NCBI GenBank assembly: GCA_021799595.1
Contig: JAJZAF010000003.1
Location: 1 to 64,000, forward strand
DNA length: 64,000 bases
Reading direction: 5' to 3'
Source of the DNA: a bacterium
GTDB lineage: Bacteria > Patescibacteriota > Saccharimonadia > Saccharimonadales > UBA4665
The translations under genes were made by a program, and so were the position numbers. The notes beneath the pieces were generated by a model. That model searched no databases and had not been told where the DNA came from. It saw only the letters and a list, made by a program, of their open reading frames with translations. Position 1 is the first letter of the stretch. Each line of letters opens with the position of its first letter. This document shows, piece after piece, positions 8,604 through 17,033 of the stretch.

Positions 8604-9794
8604 CTAAGTGTGATTAATAACCGTTGTGCCGATTGGAGCCCAGTTGTAGATCCATTCAGCCTGTGAGACTTCTACACCAATACAGCCATGTGAAGTACCG
8701 GTTACTCCAAAGACACTGGCAGGTCGCCAATAGTTACCATGAATGGCATCACCGGAGTAGTCGAAATAATTAACCCATGGCACATTCGGTTGAACGTATC
8801 CAGGTCCGATCATCGTTTGTGATGTTAGTTTGGTCCATATATGGAACTCGCCAGTGGGAGTCGGGGTTGATGGCTTGCCATCGGAAGTTAGGAACGTATT
8901 GACAAGTTGTCCGTTTTGCCAGGCATAAAGACGATTGGTGGTGACGTCTTCTTCGAGCAACTTTGGAAAATTGGCAGGAGTTAAAGATTGAAACGGTACT
9001 GTATTAAGGGGCGTATTAAATGATAGGCCTTTCGCATTCATTAGATTGGAGGCGGACTGCTCGGCTTGAGCACTCAAACCACCTGGATCACCCAAAGATG
9101 TACCATTTTTACCGGCTAGAATAACTCCTGATGGAGTGATGCCGTCAGTATGAGTGACACTGACTTGGTTAACCGGCGCGGTGACATATTGATTAGCCAA
9201 AGATAATAGAGAAGACTCCATTGCCTTGGTATTGACCTGAATATAATCTTGAACGTTGTTGGTGCTGGGAGTGATAATCAGCCAACTACGAATGGTGTTT
9301 GGACTAATAGCTATTGTTTGCGAGCCGACAGTTAGATTAGCTTGTTGTGAAGTGATTTTCTCCAGCTCTTGCGCTAGTTGGATATGAGGTATAGCTATAC
9401 TGAGACCTGCGATAGTATGCATTGATGGCTTAACAATAGCGATTGGCTTGAATTGAGCGCTAATCCGAGATGACCAATAATTACCACCAACAATTATAAT
9501 AAAAATACCAATAATAAAACCTGCAATAGCAGTACTGCCGACTTTGTAGTGCTTCAAGTATGCTACCGAGCGATGTAAATGTACGAACGAGAATTTTTTA
9601 GGAAAGTATGAGCGCCGGGTATTGTGTAGATGACCTGGCATCAAATTAAGGCTGACAGTATCTTTTAATAAAGTGCCACTGGAAAGCGACAGCGCAGGTT
9701 GGGCGATCAAAGTCGGCTCCATAGCTGAAACCGAAGTCTTTAAAGGTCGTTTGTAACCTCTAATTTGCCCGGAAATATCTTGTATCCGGTTCAT
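8604..9794 (-). CDS. L,D-transpeptidase (YkuD) with N-terminal membrane anchor
   Basis: Forms 3-3 cross-links in peptidoglycan or attaches proteins to it. The protein has a cytoplasmic tail, one membrane helix (about residues 100-120), a middle region resembling a PG4 peptidoglycan-binding domain (about 150-250), and a C-terminal YkuD domain. The catalytic motif is intact: IHGN followed by SHGCIGV, with the nucleophilic Cys. ATG 9794 has GGAG 8 nt upstream and is preferred to the GTG at 9821. Its promoter shares a -35 box with the divergent site-2 protease gene. Confidence 0.9.
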   Translation of the reverse strand: MNRIQDISGQIRGYKRPLKTSVSAMEPTLIAQPALSLSSGTLLKDTVSLNLMPGHLHNTRRSYFPKKFSFVHLHRSVAYLKHYKVGSTAIAGFIIGIFIIIVGGNYWSSRISAQFKPIAIVKPSMHTIAGLSIAIPHIQLAQELEKITSQQANLTVGSQTIAISPNTIRSWLIITPSTNNVQDYIQVNTKAMESSLLSLANQYVTAPVNQVSVTHTDGITPSGVILAGKNGTSLGDPGGLSAQAEQSASNLMNAKGLSFNTPLNTVPFQSLTPANFPKLLEEDVTTNRLYAWQNGQLVNTFLTSDGKPSTPTPTGEFHIWTKLTSQTMIGPGYVQPNVPWVNYFDYSGDAIHGNYWRPASVFGVTGTSHGCIGVEVSQAEWIYNWAPIGTTVINHT

Positions 9795-9856
9795 CACCAC
9801 AACTCCATTTGTATGTTGCACATTTTTTCAGCTTTCAATAAGCTTTAACAGTCCTA

Positions 9857-9909
9857 ATTATATATTGTGCACAAGAAGTTTGTAAACCCTAAAACGAGAC
9901 TGATACAAT
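9857..9909. promoter_or_regulatory. Overlapping divergent promoters sharing one -35 hexamer
   Basis: Rightward: TTGTAA (9880-9885), 18 bp, TACAAT (9904-9909), with ATG 9916 only 6 nt later. Leftward: the complement of the same hexamer, TTACAA (9885-9880), 17 bp, TATAAT (9862-9857), giving the L,D-transpeptidase a leader of about 55 nt. RNA polymerase cannot occupy both directions at once if both boxes are real. Confidence 0.6.
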
Positions 9910-9915
9910 AAATAG

Positions 9916-11058
9916 ATGTCGCTCATATTACTCATTGTTGGCGTTGCCTTAATTATCGGACTAATTATTAGTCACGAGTTTGGCCATTTTTTAGTAGCGA
10001 GAAAGAATGGAGTAGAGGTTGAAGAATTCGGCATTTTTTTCCCGCCTCGTCTCTATAGTCGACAGACAAAAGATGGTTGGGTATTCAGCATTAATCTTTT
10101 GCCGCTTGGTGGGTTTGTCAAACTAAAGGGAGAACATGATAGTGACACTGAACCGGGAACTTTCGGGGCGACAAATTTGGGAACAAAGGCGAAAATACTG
10201 CTCGCCGGCGTTACCGTTAATCTCATTACTGGTCTCATCTTATTTACTTTATTGGCGCTTATTGGTATGCCGAAACTGCTGAGCAATCAGTATACGTATA
10301 AAGACAACACGAAATTAATTGCCCAAAAAGTTATGGTTAACGATGTCGTGACCGGTTCACCAGCTGCGAAAGCTGGGCTGAAGGTAGGGGATCAATTAAC
10401 AGAATTATCTTTGCCTAATAATAAAAAAGTGTCCTTTGTAACTAGTGCTAATGATATGCGCTCGATTACCAAGAAATATGCAAATCAGGTGGTTGATATC
10501 CATTATTTAGATAACGGGCAGGCGTTTATTAAACAGGTTCGATTCCTGCCGAGAAGTTCAAGTTATCAACTCGGCGTAGCAACCCAGCAGCTTAACTTAT
10601 ATCGATCGACGTGGTCGGCTCCCATTGTAGCACTTGGTCTTGGAGGGCAATTAATCTGGGCTACTATTATCGGTCTCGGGCATTCTCTAGCTGGGCTTGG
10701 TAGTATTATTGCTGGAATTGTTACTCATAACGATGTGGCTCGACATAACGGCCAGACTGCAGCAGTTGCTAATCTAACCGGTCCGGTCGGCATATATGCC
10801 ATTTTATACTCCTCGTCAGCTATGGGATACCAGTTTGTACTTTTCATAGTTGCTTACATATCTTTAGTTCTCGCTTTCATGAACATTCTTCCCATACCGA
10901 TTGTAGATGGCGGCCGTCTCTACCTAACACTTATTAGTCGCTTTCTTAAGCGTCCAATCAGCGCCAAGCGTGAAGAAGCAATCAACATGGTAAGTATTGT
11001 CTTACTATTACTTTTGTTTGTCTTAATTACGATTGCTGATGTCAAACGCTACTACTAA
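9916..11058 (+). CDS. rseP: Site-2 protease, RseP/M50 family
   Basis: Intramembrane zinc protease that cleaves membrane-bound regulators or signal peptide remnants. The zinc motif HEFGH (residues 20-24) is in the first membrane helix. LLPLGGFVKLKGE follows, a PDZ domain lies in the middle (GSPAAKAGLKVGDQL), and the third zinc ligand is in NILPIPIVDGGRL near the C-terminus. Length (380 aa) is normal. The mRNA is predicted to be leaderless: TACAAT ends 6 nt before ATG. The CPBP protease gene overlaps its end by 20 bp. Confidence 0.93.
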   Translation: MSLILLIVGVALIIGLIISHEFGHFLVARKNGVEVEEFGIFFPPRLYSRQTKDGWVFSINLLPLGGFVKLKGEHDSDTEPGTFGATNLGTKAKILLAGVTVNLITGLILFTLLALIGMPKLLSNQYTYKDNTKLIAQKVMVNDVVTGSPAAKAGLKVGDQLTELSLPNNKKVSFVTSANDMRSITKKYANQVVDIHYLDNGQAFIKQVRFLPRSSSYQLGVATQQLNLYRSTWSAPIVALGLGGQLIWATIIGLGHSLAGLGSIIAGIVTHNDVARHNGQTAAVANLTGPVGIYAILYSSSAMGYQFVLFIVAYISLVLAFMNILPIPIVDGGRLYLTLISRFLKRPISAKREEAINMVSIVLLLLLFVLITIADVKRYY

Positions 11059-12157
11059 ACTGAAGTCTATTAAAGCGCCAACTCATAATGTTCATGCATC
11101 GGCAAATTCTAAAAAGTTACATAATAAAGCTACCTGGAATCCTGTTGTTGGCGTCGGCATAGGAATAGTCGTCTTTTTTGGCGCCCAACTTATCAGTGAA
11201 CTCTTGCTGTCGTATTATCGCTATCCGAGACATTGGTCTACTCAACAAGTCATAAATTGGCTCAGCAACTCCATAACTGCTCAGTTCCTCTTTATTCTCA
11301 TTGCAGAAAGTCTGGTTGTGGCTGGCGTGTGCTTTTTTGTCAGTCGCTATAAAAACGGCCTAAAGGTAATTGGTCTTCGGCGTCCTCGCTGGAGCGACCC
11401 ACTATATGGCTTAATTGCAGTACCGGTATATCTCGTCTTGTATTTTATAGCAGTCGCGGTCGTTAGCCATTTTGTGCCCAGTTTAAATGTGAATGAAAAA
11501 CAGCAACTTGGATTCAATAACGTTTCTGGAGTAGGAGAGATGACCCTGACATTTATCAGTCTAGTCGTGCTACCGCCGATAGCCGAAGAAATCTTATTTC
11601 GGGGACTTATCTACAGCAGTCTGAAAAAGAATTTACCGATAGCTGTAGCTCTTACTGGCAGCAGCTTGCTAGTTGCCTTTAGCCATTACACTGCCTCCAT
11701 CTTTTCCTTTATCTTTGGTTGTATTTTGATCTTTTTATGCGAAGTAACTGGCCGATTGTGGATCAGAAAGAGCTTACCAATTGCCATAGCTCTTACTGCC
11801 AGCAGTTTGTTGCTTGCCTTTGGGTACTACATTGTCTCTGCCGTTGCTTTTATCCTTAGTTTGATCTTGATGAGCTATTTGTGGAATGATCGGCTGTGGC
11901 TCAGAAAAATCATGCCTGTCATGGCAGTTGTCGGTACCAGTCTAACATTTGCCGTTGGTCACCTGCCGGAAGGAGGATCATCCGGTCCGCTTTACATTGC
12001 AGCCATTGATACATTTATTCTCAGTCTCGTCTTAATTTACTTACGAGAGAAAACTGGCCGATTGTGGGCGAGCATGACTCTTCATGCTCTGAAAAATACC
12101 ATTGCATACATTGCGCTTTATATTGCTTTTATTCACTTGAATACAAAGTTTGTATAG
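11039..12157 (+). CDS. CPBP intramembrane metalloprotease with tandemly repeated membrane module
   Basis: CAAX-protease/bacteriocin-processing family. The EExxxR motif is E183-E184-x3-R (EEILFRG), the last motif is H349-x3-N353 (HALKN), and the middle His is probably H308 (FAVGH) or H216 (AFSH). Between motifs 1 and 2 a unit of about 47 codons, beginning LPIA-ALT-SSLL, is repeated: starts at 11633 and 11774, with a more diverged copy near 11912. The first two copies remain similar at DNA level. This adds membrane helices and lengthens the protein to 372 aa. ATG 11039 overlaps rseP by 20 bp, so the two proteases are coupled. Confidence 0.85.
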   Translation: MSNATTKLKSIKAPTHNVHASANSKKLHNKATWNPVVGVGIGIVVFFGAQLISELLLSYYRYPRHWSTQQVINWLSNSITAQFLFILIAESLVVAGVCFFVSRYKNGLKVIGLRRPRWSDPLYGLIAVPVYLVLYFIAVAVVSHFVPSLNVNEKQQLGFNNVSGVGEMTLTFISLVVLPPIAEEILFRGLIYSSLKKNLPIAVALTGSSLLVAFSHYTASIFSFIFGCILIFLCEVTGRLWIRKSLPIAIALTASSLLLAFGYYIVSAVAFILSLILMSYLWNDRLWLRKIMPVMAVVGTSLTFAVGHLPEGGSSGPLYIAAIDTFILSLVLIYLREKTGRLWASMTLHALKNTIAYIALYIAFIHLNTKFV

Positions 12158-12183
12158 CAAAAAAGTGCCCAAGAGAGATGCGA

Positions 12184-12204
12184 ATGCCTGCTCACTAATT
12201 GGGG
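12184..12204. repeat. Left terminal inverted repeat of the IS66-like element
   Basis: A 21-bp arm identical to the complement of 13691-13711. Immediately inside it lies TGCTACAAT (12207-12215), an extended -10 that probably drives the transposase. Confidence 0.92.
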
Positions 12205-12247
12205 TATGCTACAATCGATCTCAGGTTAGTAAAAACAAAAAAGTATC

Positions 12248-13689
12248 ATGGGTCGACATAAGCTATCTGAAACTGAGATTGAGAAGCGACTGGTTCGTCT
12301 AACGAACCTGGAGCGACTACACGCTCAGGATCAGCAGATCAAGGCCGAACTACGAGCAGAGAACAAGCAACTTAAAGCTGAAATCACCGAGCTGAAAGAA
12401 TACTTCTCTGGCATTATTGAAACTCAAGCTGCCCGGATCACTGAACTAGAAACTATGGTCTACGGTCGGAAGAACCGGTTCCGTTCCGGCGGCGGCCATA
12501 AGACACCCAAGCTACCACGAGATACTGCTTCCTATCATCGGTCTCAACCATCCGAAGATGAGATAACTGCCTCAGAGCATCATGCCATTGATGCTTGTCG
12601 TCATTGTGGTGGTCCGCTCACCGACAAAGAGGAGCACACCAAGTTCGTTGAAGATATTATCCTGGCAGCATTGAATACTGCTACTCAGTTTAAAACAGTA
12701 GAGAAACACACTATTGAACGAGGTTACTGCATCCGTTGCGGTCAGTACAGTAGTGCTCAGGACCTGAGAGGCCAAGAAGTCACTATTGGCCCAATGGTTC
12801 GTACCCTCATTTGTTATCTCATAACCCTACGAGATCACAGCTATAGTCAGGTACAAAATATCCTCTGGGATGTCTACCGCTTTAAGATAACAGACGGGGA
12901 GATTACCAATATCTTGAATGCTCGGAGATTGGAGCTACTGCCAGCGTACGAAAAGCTGAAAGATAGTATCCGAGCCGGTCCAGCAGTCCATATGGATGAA
13001 TTACGCTGGAAGATTCAATCCGAGGGTGCTGGCTATGCTTGGTCAATGAGTAGCACAACTAGCTCTGATGTCGTCTTCAAACTGGCTGACAACCGCGGCA
13101 AAGGTAACGCTGAAGATTTACTGGGTGAAAACTTCCAGGGTGTTGGTATTACCGACCGCTACCGCAGTTACCAAGATCTGTTTGCTCTACACCAGATCTG
13201 CTGGGCTCATCTGCAGCGAACTGCCAAAGATCTGACTCATCTGGAATGCTTGGGTAAAGCTAAGCTCAAACACGTTACCATGTTCTACAAACAACTGGCT
13301 GCAATCTATGCTGCTATCCGGACTTACCAAGAGGAGCCGTTTAATGAAACCAAACGAAAGACTCAGGCCGAGCAGCTACTGGGCAAACCACACGACTCTG
13401 TACTCCTAACAGGTTAGATCCCAAGAAGCTGACTGACCTGAAAGCTGGTATCTTGGAGTACCGGGACTGTTTGTTCGTCTGTCTGACAGTCAATGGTATA
13501 CCAGCTGACAACAATAGGGCTGAACGAGATATTAAGCAGTTAGTCATGAAGCGAAGGAAGAGTCTAGGTAGTAAAACAACCAAGGGGGCTAGGACATTAG
13601 AAGTCCTCCTATCTATCTGTGTTAGCCTGTATAACCGAGATAGAGATAACTTCTTTCCCAACTTCCATACCTTAGCAGCCTCAAGCTAA
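12248..13689 (+). pseudogene. IS66-family transposase (tnpC) split by a frameshift
   Basis: The first reading frame (12248-13417) gives a leucine-rich coiled coil (residues 1-75), a CxxC-CxxC zinc-binding region (CRHCGG and CIRCGQ) and the first two catalytic Asp residues (VHMDELRW and GITDRYRSYQ). It ends prematurely at TAG 13415-13417. The remaining part, with the catalytic Glu in DNNRAERDIK, continues in the frame one base back to TAA 13687-13689; that frame is open from 13348. The shift therefore lies between 13348 and 13415. The DDE triad is split between the frames, so the protein works only if the shift is a sequencing error or is bypassed. No classical slippery heptamer is evident. 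Confidence 0.88.
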
Positions 13690-13690
13690 T

Positions 13691-13711
13691 CCCCAATTAG
13701 TGAGCAGGCAT
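13691..13711. repeat. Right terminal inverted repeat of the IS66-like element
   Basis: Perfect 21-bp complement of the left end. The transposase reading frame stops at 13687-13689, one base before it. Confidence 0.92.
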
Positions 13712-13759
13712 AGATGCGAGGCTTTTATTAATGAAATAATAGTTTATAATATATATATT

Positions 13760-14200
13760 ATGGATTGTTTTGTAAATCATAATTCAGTAAGGCGTAGAAG
13801 GCCGTTTCTTGCAGGAAGTCTGATTGGGGTCTTATTGTTATCATCCTGTACTAGTAACCAAAGTCGTCACTTTAACATTGCAAAACGTTTTACTTGTAAC
13901 AATCAACAAAAAGATTATCATTCATCTGACCTAGAACGACGTCTCCAATTCGTATCACCTGACGGACAACGATTTATTGGCTTATTTAACGTTATCGATG
14001 GTTCTTTAGTATGTGTGAGTAATGTGGCGGGTATAGATGCTATAGAAGAGGAAACTCGAGTTGCTCAAGACAGAAGTGGTCTAGATATTACTGATGCTTC
14101 CTTTCATTGTCTAGAGAAACCCCAACCTGAACCAGAGTTAATATGTCAAAATTCACAAATTAGCTGGGGAATCGCATGGTCAGTTGAAGGTAGTCCATAG
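13760..14200 (+). CDS. Small lipoprotein of unknown function
   Basis: A 146-residue protein with a basic N-terminus, a hydrophobic stretch and a lipobox (LLLSSC), so it should be lipid-anchored to the outer face of the membrane. The mature part has several Cys residues and no recognised domain. ATG 13760 is chosen because it puts the basic region directly before the signal helix, and an AT-rich TATAAT-like run (13746-13757) ends just before it. It sits right after the IS element in the accessory island. Confidence 0.6.
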   Translation: MDCFVNHNSVRRRRPFLAGSLIGVLLLSSCTSNQSRHFNIAKRFTCNNQQKDYHSSDLERRLQFVSPDGQRFIGLFNVIDGSLVCVSNVAGIDAIEEETRVAQDRSGLDITDASFHCLEKPQPEPELICQNSQISWGIAWSVEGSP

Positions 14201-14278
14201 CCAGATTTAAAAAACATCAGACAACAAATAGTTTCATGTAAGCCCTTATGTTATTCTAAATTCAAAGAGCAAGAAGAT

Positions 14279-15193
14279 ATGGTAAACCAAGACTGGCCCA
14301 ATATGAAAGATGTAGAAAGTGACCAATCTGCTGAAGCTATCCAATCAAACCTAAATACACCTAACCAGTCATCTTCAATGATCGATTCAAGTGTGAATAT
14401 CTACGATTATAATCGAAAATTTCAAACTGCTTTTTTATTATCTATTTTTATTGGGTTTTTAGGAGCAGATCGTTTTTACCTTGGCTATAACAAGAAAGGG
14501 ATTATTAAATTATTTACGCTTGGTGGACTTGGTATATGGTGGTTTATAGATCAACTACTTTTGCTTTTTGGAAAAATGAAAACTTCAAATGGCTTACGCT
14601 TTGCAGACTATCAGACTTCTGTAAGGCTTTCCTGGTGGTTGTTTCTTTTTATGTGGGTAGTAGTTATTCCAGGAATATATTTAGGGGCAGCAACAATATA
14701 TAGAAATCATCAGCCAGTTCTTGTATTGAACAATAGTTCAAAATTCGATAATTTATTATCACCAGCACCAGCAGATACGATTACTCCATTGGGCCATACA
14801 GTTATAGGGACGGGGGATGCAACAGGCCTTAATGTGGCCGTTGCAAAAGTTATACAGAATCCCGATGTCAACGGACCTCCTGCTAAGATTGGCAATCAAT
14901 ACCTTGAAGTTGATCTATACGTAAAGAACACCAGTAAAACTATGCTAGCAGTTCCTGACACTTTTTATTACCGGACTAGTACAGGCCAGCTAATAGGCGT
15001 GGCAGATGATAAGAGCGATGTCCAGATTGTTGGCAAACAACCTGTAATCAATCTGTATCTAGCACCTGGGCAGTATAACAATAGTCACTACCTTATATAC
15101 CAAGTACCAATAGGCGATAAAGGTGAGTTGATTTGGTTTGACGGCTACGGTCAGATCAATTCTGTCAAACTTGCTGTTTTTTCTCTTTTTTAA
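14279..15193 (+). CDS. TM2-domain protein with extracytoplasmic DUF4352-like domain
   Basis: 304 residues. A polar N-terminal stretch is followed by a TM2 domain (about 40-97: FIGFLGADRFYLGYNKKGIIKL and a second helix with WWFIDQ). Next come another membrane helix (about 117-143) and a C-terminal beta-rich domain resembling DUF4352 (YLEVDLYVKNTSK and similar), common in Gram-positive lipoproteins and membrane proteins. The role is unknown. Base composition is AT-rich like the neighbouring lipoprotein gene, which suggests the two arrived together. Spacing of 78 bp leaves cotranscription possible. Confidence 0.75.
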   Translation: MVNQDWPNMKDVESDQSAEAIQSNLNTPNQSSSMIDSSVNIYDYNRKFQTAFLLSIFIGFLGADRFYLGYNKKGIIKLFTLGGLGIWWFIDQLLLLFGKMKTSNGLRFADYQTSVRLSWWLFLFMWVVVIPGIYLGAATIYRNHQPVLVLNNSSKFDNLLSPAPADTITPLGHTVIGTGDATGLNVAVAKVIQNPDVNGPPAKIGNQYLEVDLYVKNTSKTMLAVPDTFYYRTSTGQLIGVADDKSDVQIVGKQPVINLYLAPGQYNNSHYLIYQVPIGDKGELIWFDGYGQINSVKLAVFSLF

Positions 15194-15221
15194 GCTTTTA
15201 TACAAGGCTAGGGAGCATCAT

Positions 15222-15935
15222 TTAACACGGAGCATCTACATCAAGGTCTCCCATAATGTACTGATAATAGATATTCCTGGCTCCCGTAAATTCTGTAGAG
15301 CAGTCCGTTCTGATGGTAGACGGAGAAGGAGGACCCTGACTACCCGTAGCATACCAGCCGTAATTATTGCTATGCCAGCTTCCGACAATGTATTGCCACA
15401 TATCTTGAGTTGAATAATAGCCTATAACTTTCACTCCAGCTGATTGCAAGCCAATGGCTAAGCCGTACAAAAACGTAGCATTGAGCGAATCATCTTCCTG
15501 CCAGGGGATACTTGGACCTGTCTCCACATCAATAAACCAGGTATTTGAGTATGCTCCCTGTGAGCCAGCGTAGCTGACATCCCATCTTCCAAGGTCCCAC
15601 CCACAATTAAAAGCAGTTCTTCTGCTTAGGTGTGGATTGCATTGATTAGATTGATAATTAGTATTAACATACAGAGCATAAGAATGAGCGTGCTGGAGCT
15701 CGTCCTTCAAGCAAGGGTTTATCTCCCAGTCTCCACCACCATTGACTCCAATTATGGCCCGAGAATAGTAACCAAGACCTGGAGCAACCAGCGGAGAATT
15801 TTTAGCGACACATTTGTCATGAGAAAAATCAACCATTGAAGTAGCCGCGAGTCCATTGGCTGGATTCAAGAGAGATAAAAAGAGTGTTTCAACAATTAGT
15901 CCTATCAGTAATCCAACTAACTTTCGGTAATACAT
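15222..15935 (-). CDS. Secreted GH25-like (lysozyme-type) protein
   Basis: 237 residues with a signal peptide ending near GLAA (about residue 31). The mature part starts MVDFSHDKC. It contains WFIDVETG and VIGYYSTQDMWQYI, an arrangement of Asp/Glu on successive beta strands like the TIM-barrel muramidases of glycoside hydrolase family 25 and similar domains. Several Cys residues could form disulfides. If active it would cut peptidoglycan of this cell or of a host or neighbour. The enzymatic role is inferred from the pattern only. It converges with the TM2 gene, 28 bp away. Confidence 0.6.
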   Translation of the reverse strand: MYYRKLVGLLIGLIVETLFLSLLNPANGLAATSMVDFSHDKCVAKNSPLVAPGLGYYSRAIIGVNGGGDWEINPCLKDELQHAHSYALYVNTNYQSNQCNPHLSRRTAFNCGWDLGRWDVSYAGSQGAYSNTWFIDVETGPSIPWQEDDSLNATFLYGLAIGLQSAGVKVIGYYSTQDMWQYIVGSWHSNNYGWYATGSQGPPSPSTIRTDCSTEFTGARNIYYQYIMGDLDVDAPC

Positions 15936-16006
15936 TATTTTTTCTCGTATATTTTTTGAAGATTACTTTTTAAATCAATTCCTAACAACATTACAAATAT
16001 CCTCAT

Positions 16007-16723
16007 CTATATATATCCAACCACAAAACCAATAATAGCTTCAGCCGTGATCGCCACCGTTAAACCAACTAGTGCGTATATAATGCCGTCTCTGGCCTGT
16101 TTCATTCTCTCTGGGCTACCACCCGACACCACATAACGCAGCCCCGATACCACTATCATGAGCAATGCTACTGCCCCAATAGCACCAAAAGCTATGCCAA
16201 GAACCGCTTCCACAGCAGCACTGCTAGCAGCAGTATTGGATCTATTTGGAAGGTTACCTGGAGCAGCTATGCTTATTGCACTGCTGGGTGGAGGGCTTGG
16301 GGTAGGCTTGGATGCGGCAGGAAAACTACTGCCTTTTGTAAGAGTTGCATCCGGTATGCCGGGACCACAGTGAATACTACTAGTTTGTCCACTGGATACT
16401 TGAGGTACGCCAGGAAAACAATCAGCTTTTACAATTGTGACTGCGTGATCTCCATTGGGGTTAGTTGATAAAGAGTTAACCTCAGTTTCAAATGACGGGG
16501 ATTCATTTGAGTTTGAACTAGAGCTACATGAAAGTCGCCGGTCACCCGATTTAGAATTTATCACCACATTCTCGTTAGAGGAGCAATAAAGAGCAAGGTA
16601 GCTGACTGTACCTGACGCATAAGTTACCGAAGGAGCTGACATAAGTAGAATAAGTACTGTCGCTATACCTCTGGACAGTTCTTGAGATTTACTGAGTATT
16701 AAATTTTGTTTTTTAACAAACAT
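16007..16723 (-). CDS. T4SS-pilin-type (VirB2/TrbC-like) membrane protein
   Basis: 238 residues: a signal peptide (first about 36), a Ser/Pro-rich variable extracellular region with Cys residues, then two closely spaced C-terminal helices. The second part reads MIVVSGLRYVVSGGSPERMKQARDGI, the typical short loop between the two helices of pilin-like proteins seen in CPR genomes next to type IV secretion genes. No VirB4 or other secretion ATPase is in the window. It could be an orphan surface pilin. It follows the GH25-like gene in the same direction, transcribed first. Confidence 0.75.
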   Translation of the reverse strand: MFVKKQNLILSKSQELSRGIATVLILLMSAPSVTYASGTVSYLALYCSSNENVVINSKSGDRRLSCSSSSNSNESPSFETEVNSLSTNPNGDHAVTIVKADCFPGVPQVSSGQTSSIHCGPGIPDATLTKGSSFPAASKPTPSPPPSSAISIAAPGNLPNRSNTAASSAAVEAVLGIAFGAIGAVALLMIVVSGLRYVVSGGSPERMKQARDGIIYALVGLTVAITAEAIIGFVVGYI

Positions 16724-16812
16724 GTTGATGATGTTAATTTTTTCAAACTAATTTTATCAGCTTAGGTTAATTATTACACTTAAATGTAAAATTAGCTAAC
16801 ATGAATACTATT

Positions 16813-16989
16813 TCATAATCTTTGTAGTTTAGCTTTGTGCTCAGTAGGGGTTAAATAGTTTAGGGGTTGACGTGGCTCTCCTATATGGTATGTATGACAC
16901 TTTGGACGTCCCTGAAAGTTTTTATTGTACCCGACCAAGCCATGAAATGAATTAATAGTCGAACTTCCAAAATTTCGTACGTTGCTAGA
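16813..16989 (-). pseudogene. C-terminal remnant of an integrase-core transposase
   Basis: Minus-strand translation ending at TGA 16815-16813 gives VRNFGSSTINSFHGLVGYNK, then RPKCHTYH, then PLNYLTPTEHKAKLQRL. This resembles the last residues of IS481/IS3-type transposases, where an Arg-Pro-His segment is followed by a Leu-Asn-Tyr-x-Thr-Pro motif. The frame is closed by a stop just upstream (about 16996), so only a scar remains. With the IS66-like element it brackets the accessory island. Together with the proS promoter it accounts for most of the 310-bp gap 16724-17033. Confidence 0.6.
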
Positions 16990-17010
16990 GAGCAGTCATC
17001 TCGCTACAAT
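16982..17010 (+). promoter_or_regulatory. Promoter of proS
   Basis: TTGCTA (16982-16987), a 17-bp spacer and TACAAT (17005-17010). The leader to ATG 17034 is about 17 nt and contains a weak GAGAGA. Confidence 0.65.
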
Positions 17011-17033
17011 ATGGGCATTATGTTGAGAGAAAT

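Larger units (their letters stand above)
12184..13711. mobile_element. Complete IS66-like insertion sequence, 1528 bp, with 8-bp target duplication
   Basis: The ends are perfect 21-bp inverted repeats (12184-12204 and 13691-13711), starting ATGCCTGCTCAC on each strand and ending at GGGG. The element is flanked by AGATGCGA on both sides (12176-12183 and 13712-13719), an 8-bp target duplication as is usual for the IS66 family. The single long gene encodes a TnpC-type transposase. No accessory tnpA/tnpB genes are present, as in the single-gene branch of the family. Intact ends and identical target repeats mean a recent insertion. Confidence 0.92.

Noticed and set aside
10535-10552. Sequence resembling a tRNA T-arm (GGTTCGATTCCTGCC)
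   Set aside because: It lies in frame in rseP and has no acceptor or anticodon stem around it.
13348-13417. Programmed -1 frameshift in the IS66-like transposase
   Set aside because: No clear slippery heptamer or downstream pseudoknot was seen. A simple indel is more likely, though reads should be checked.
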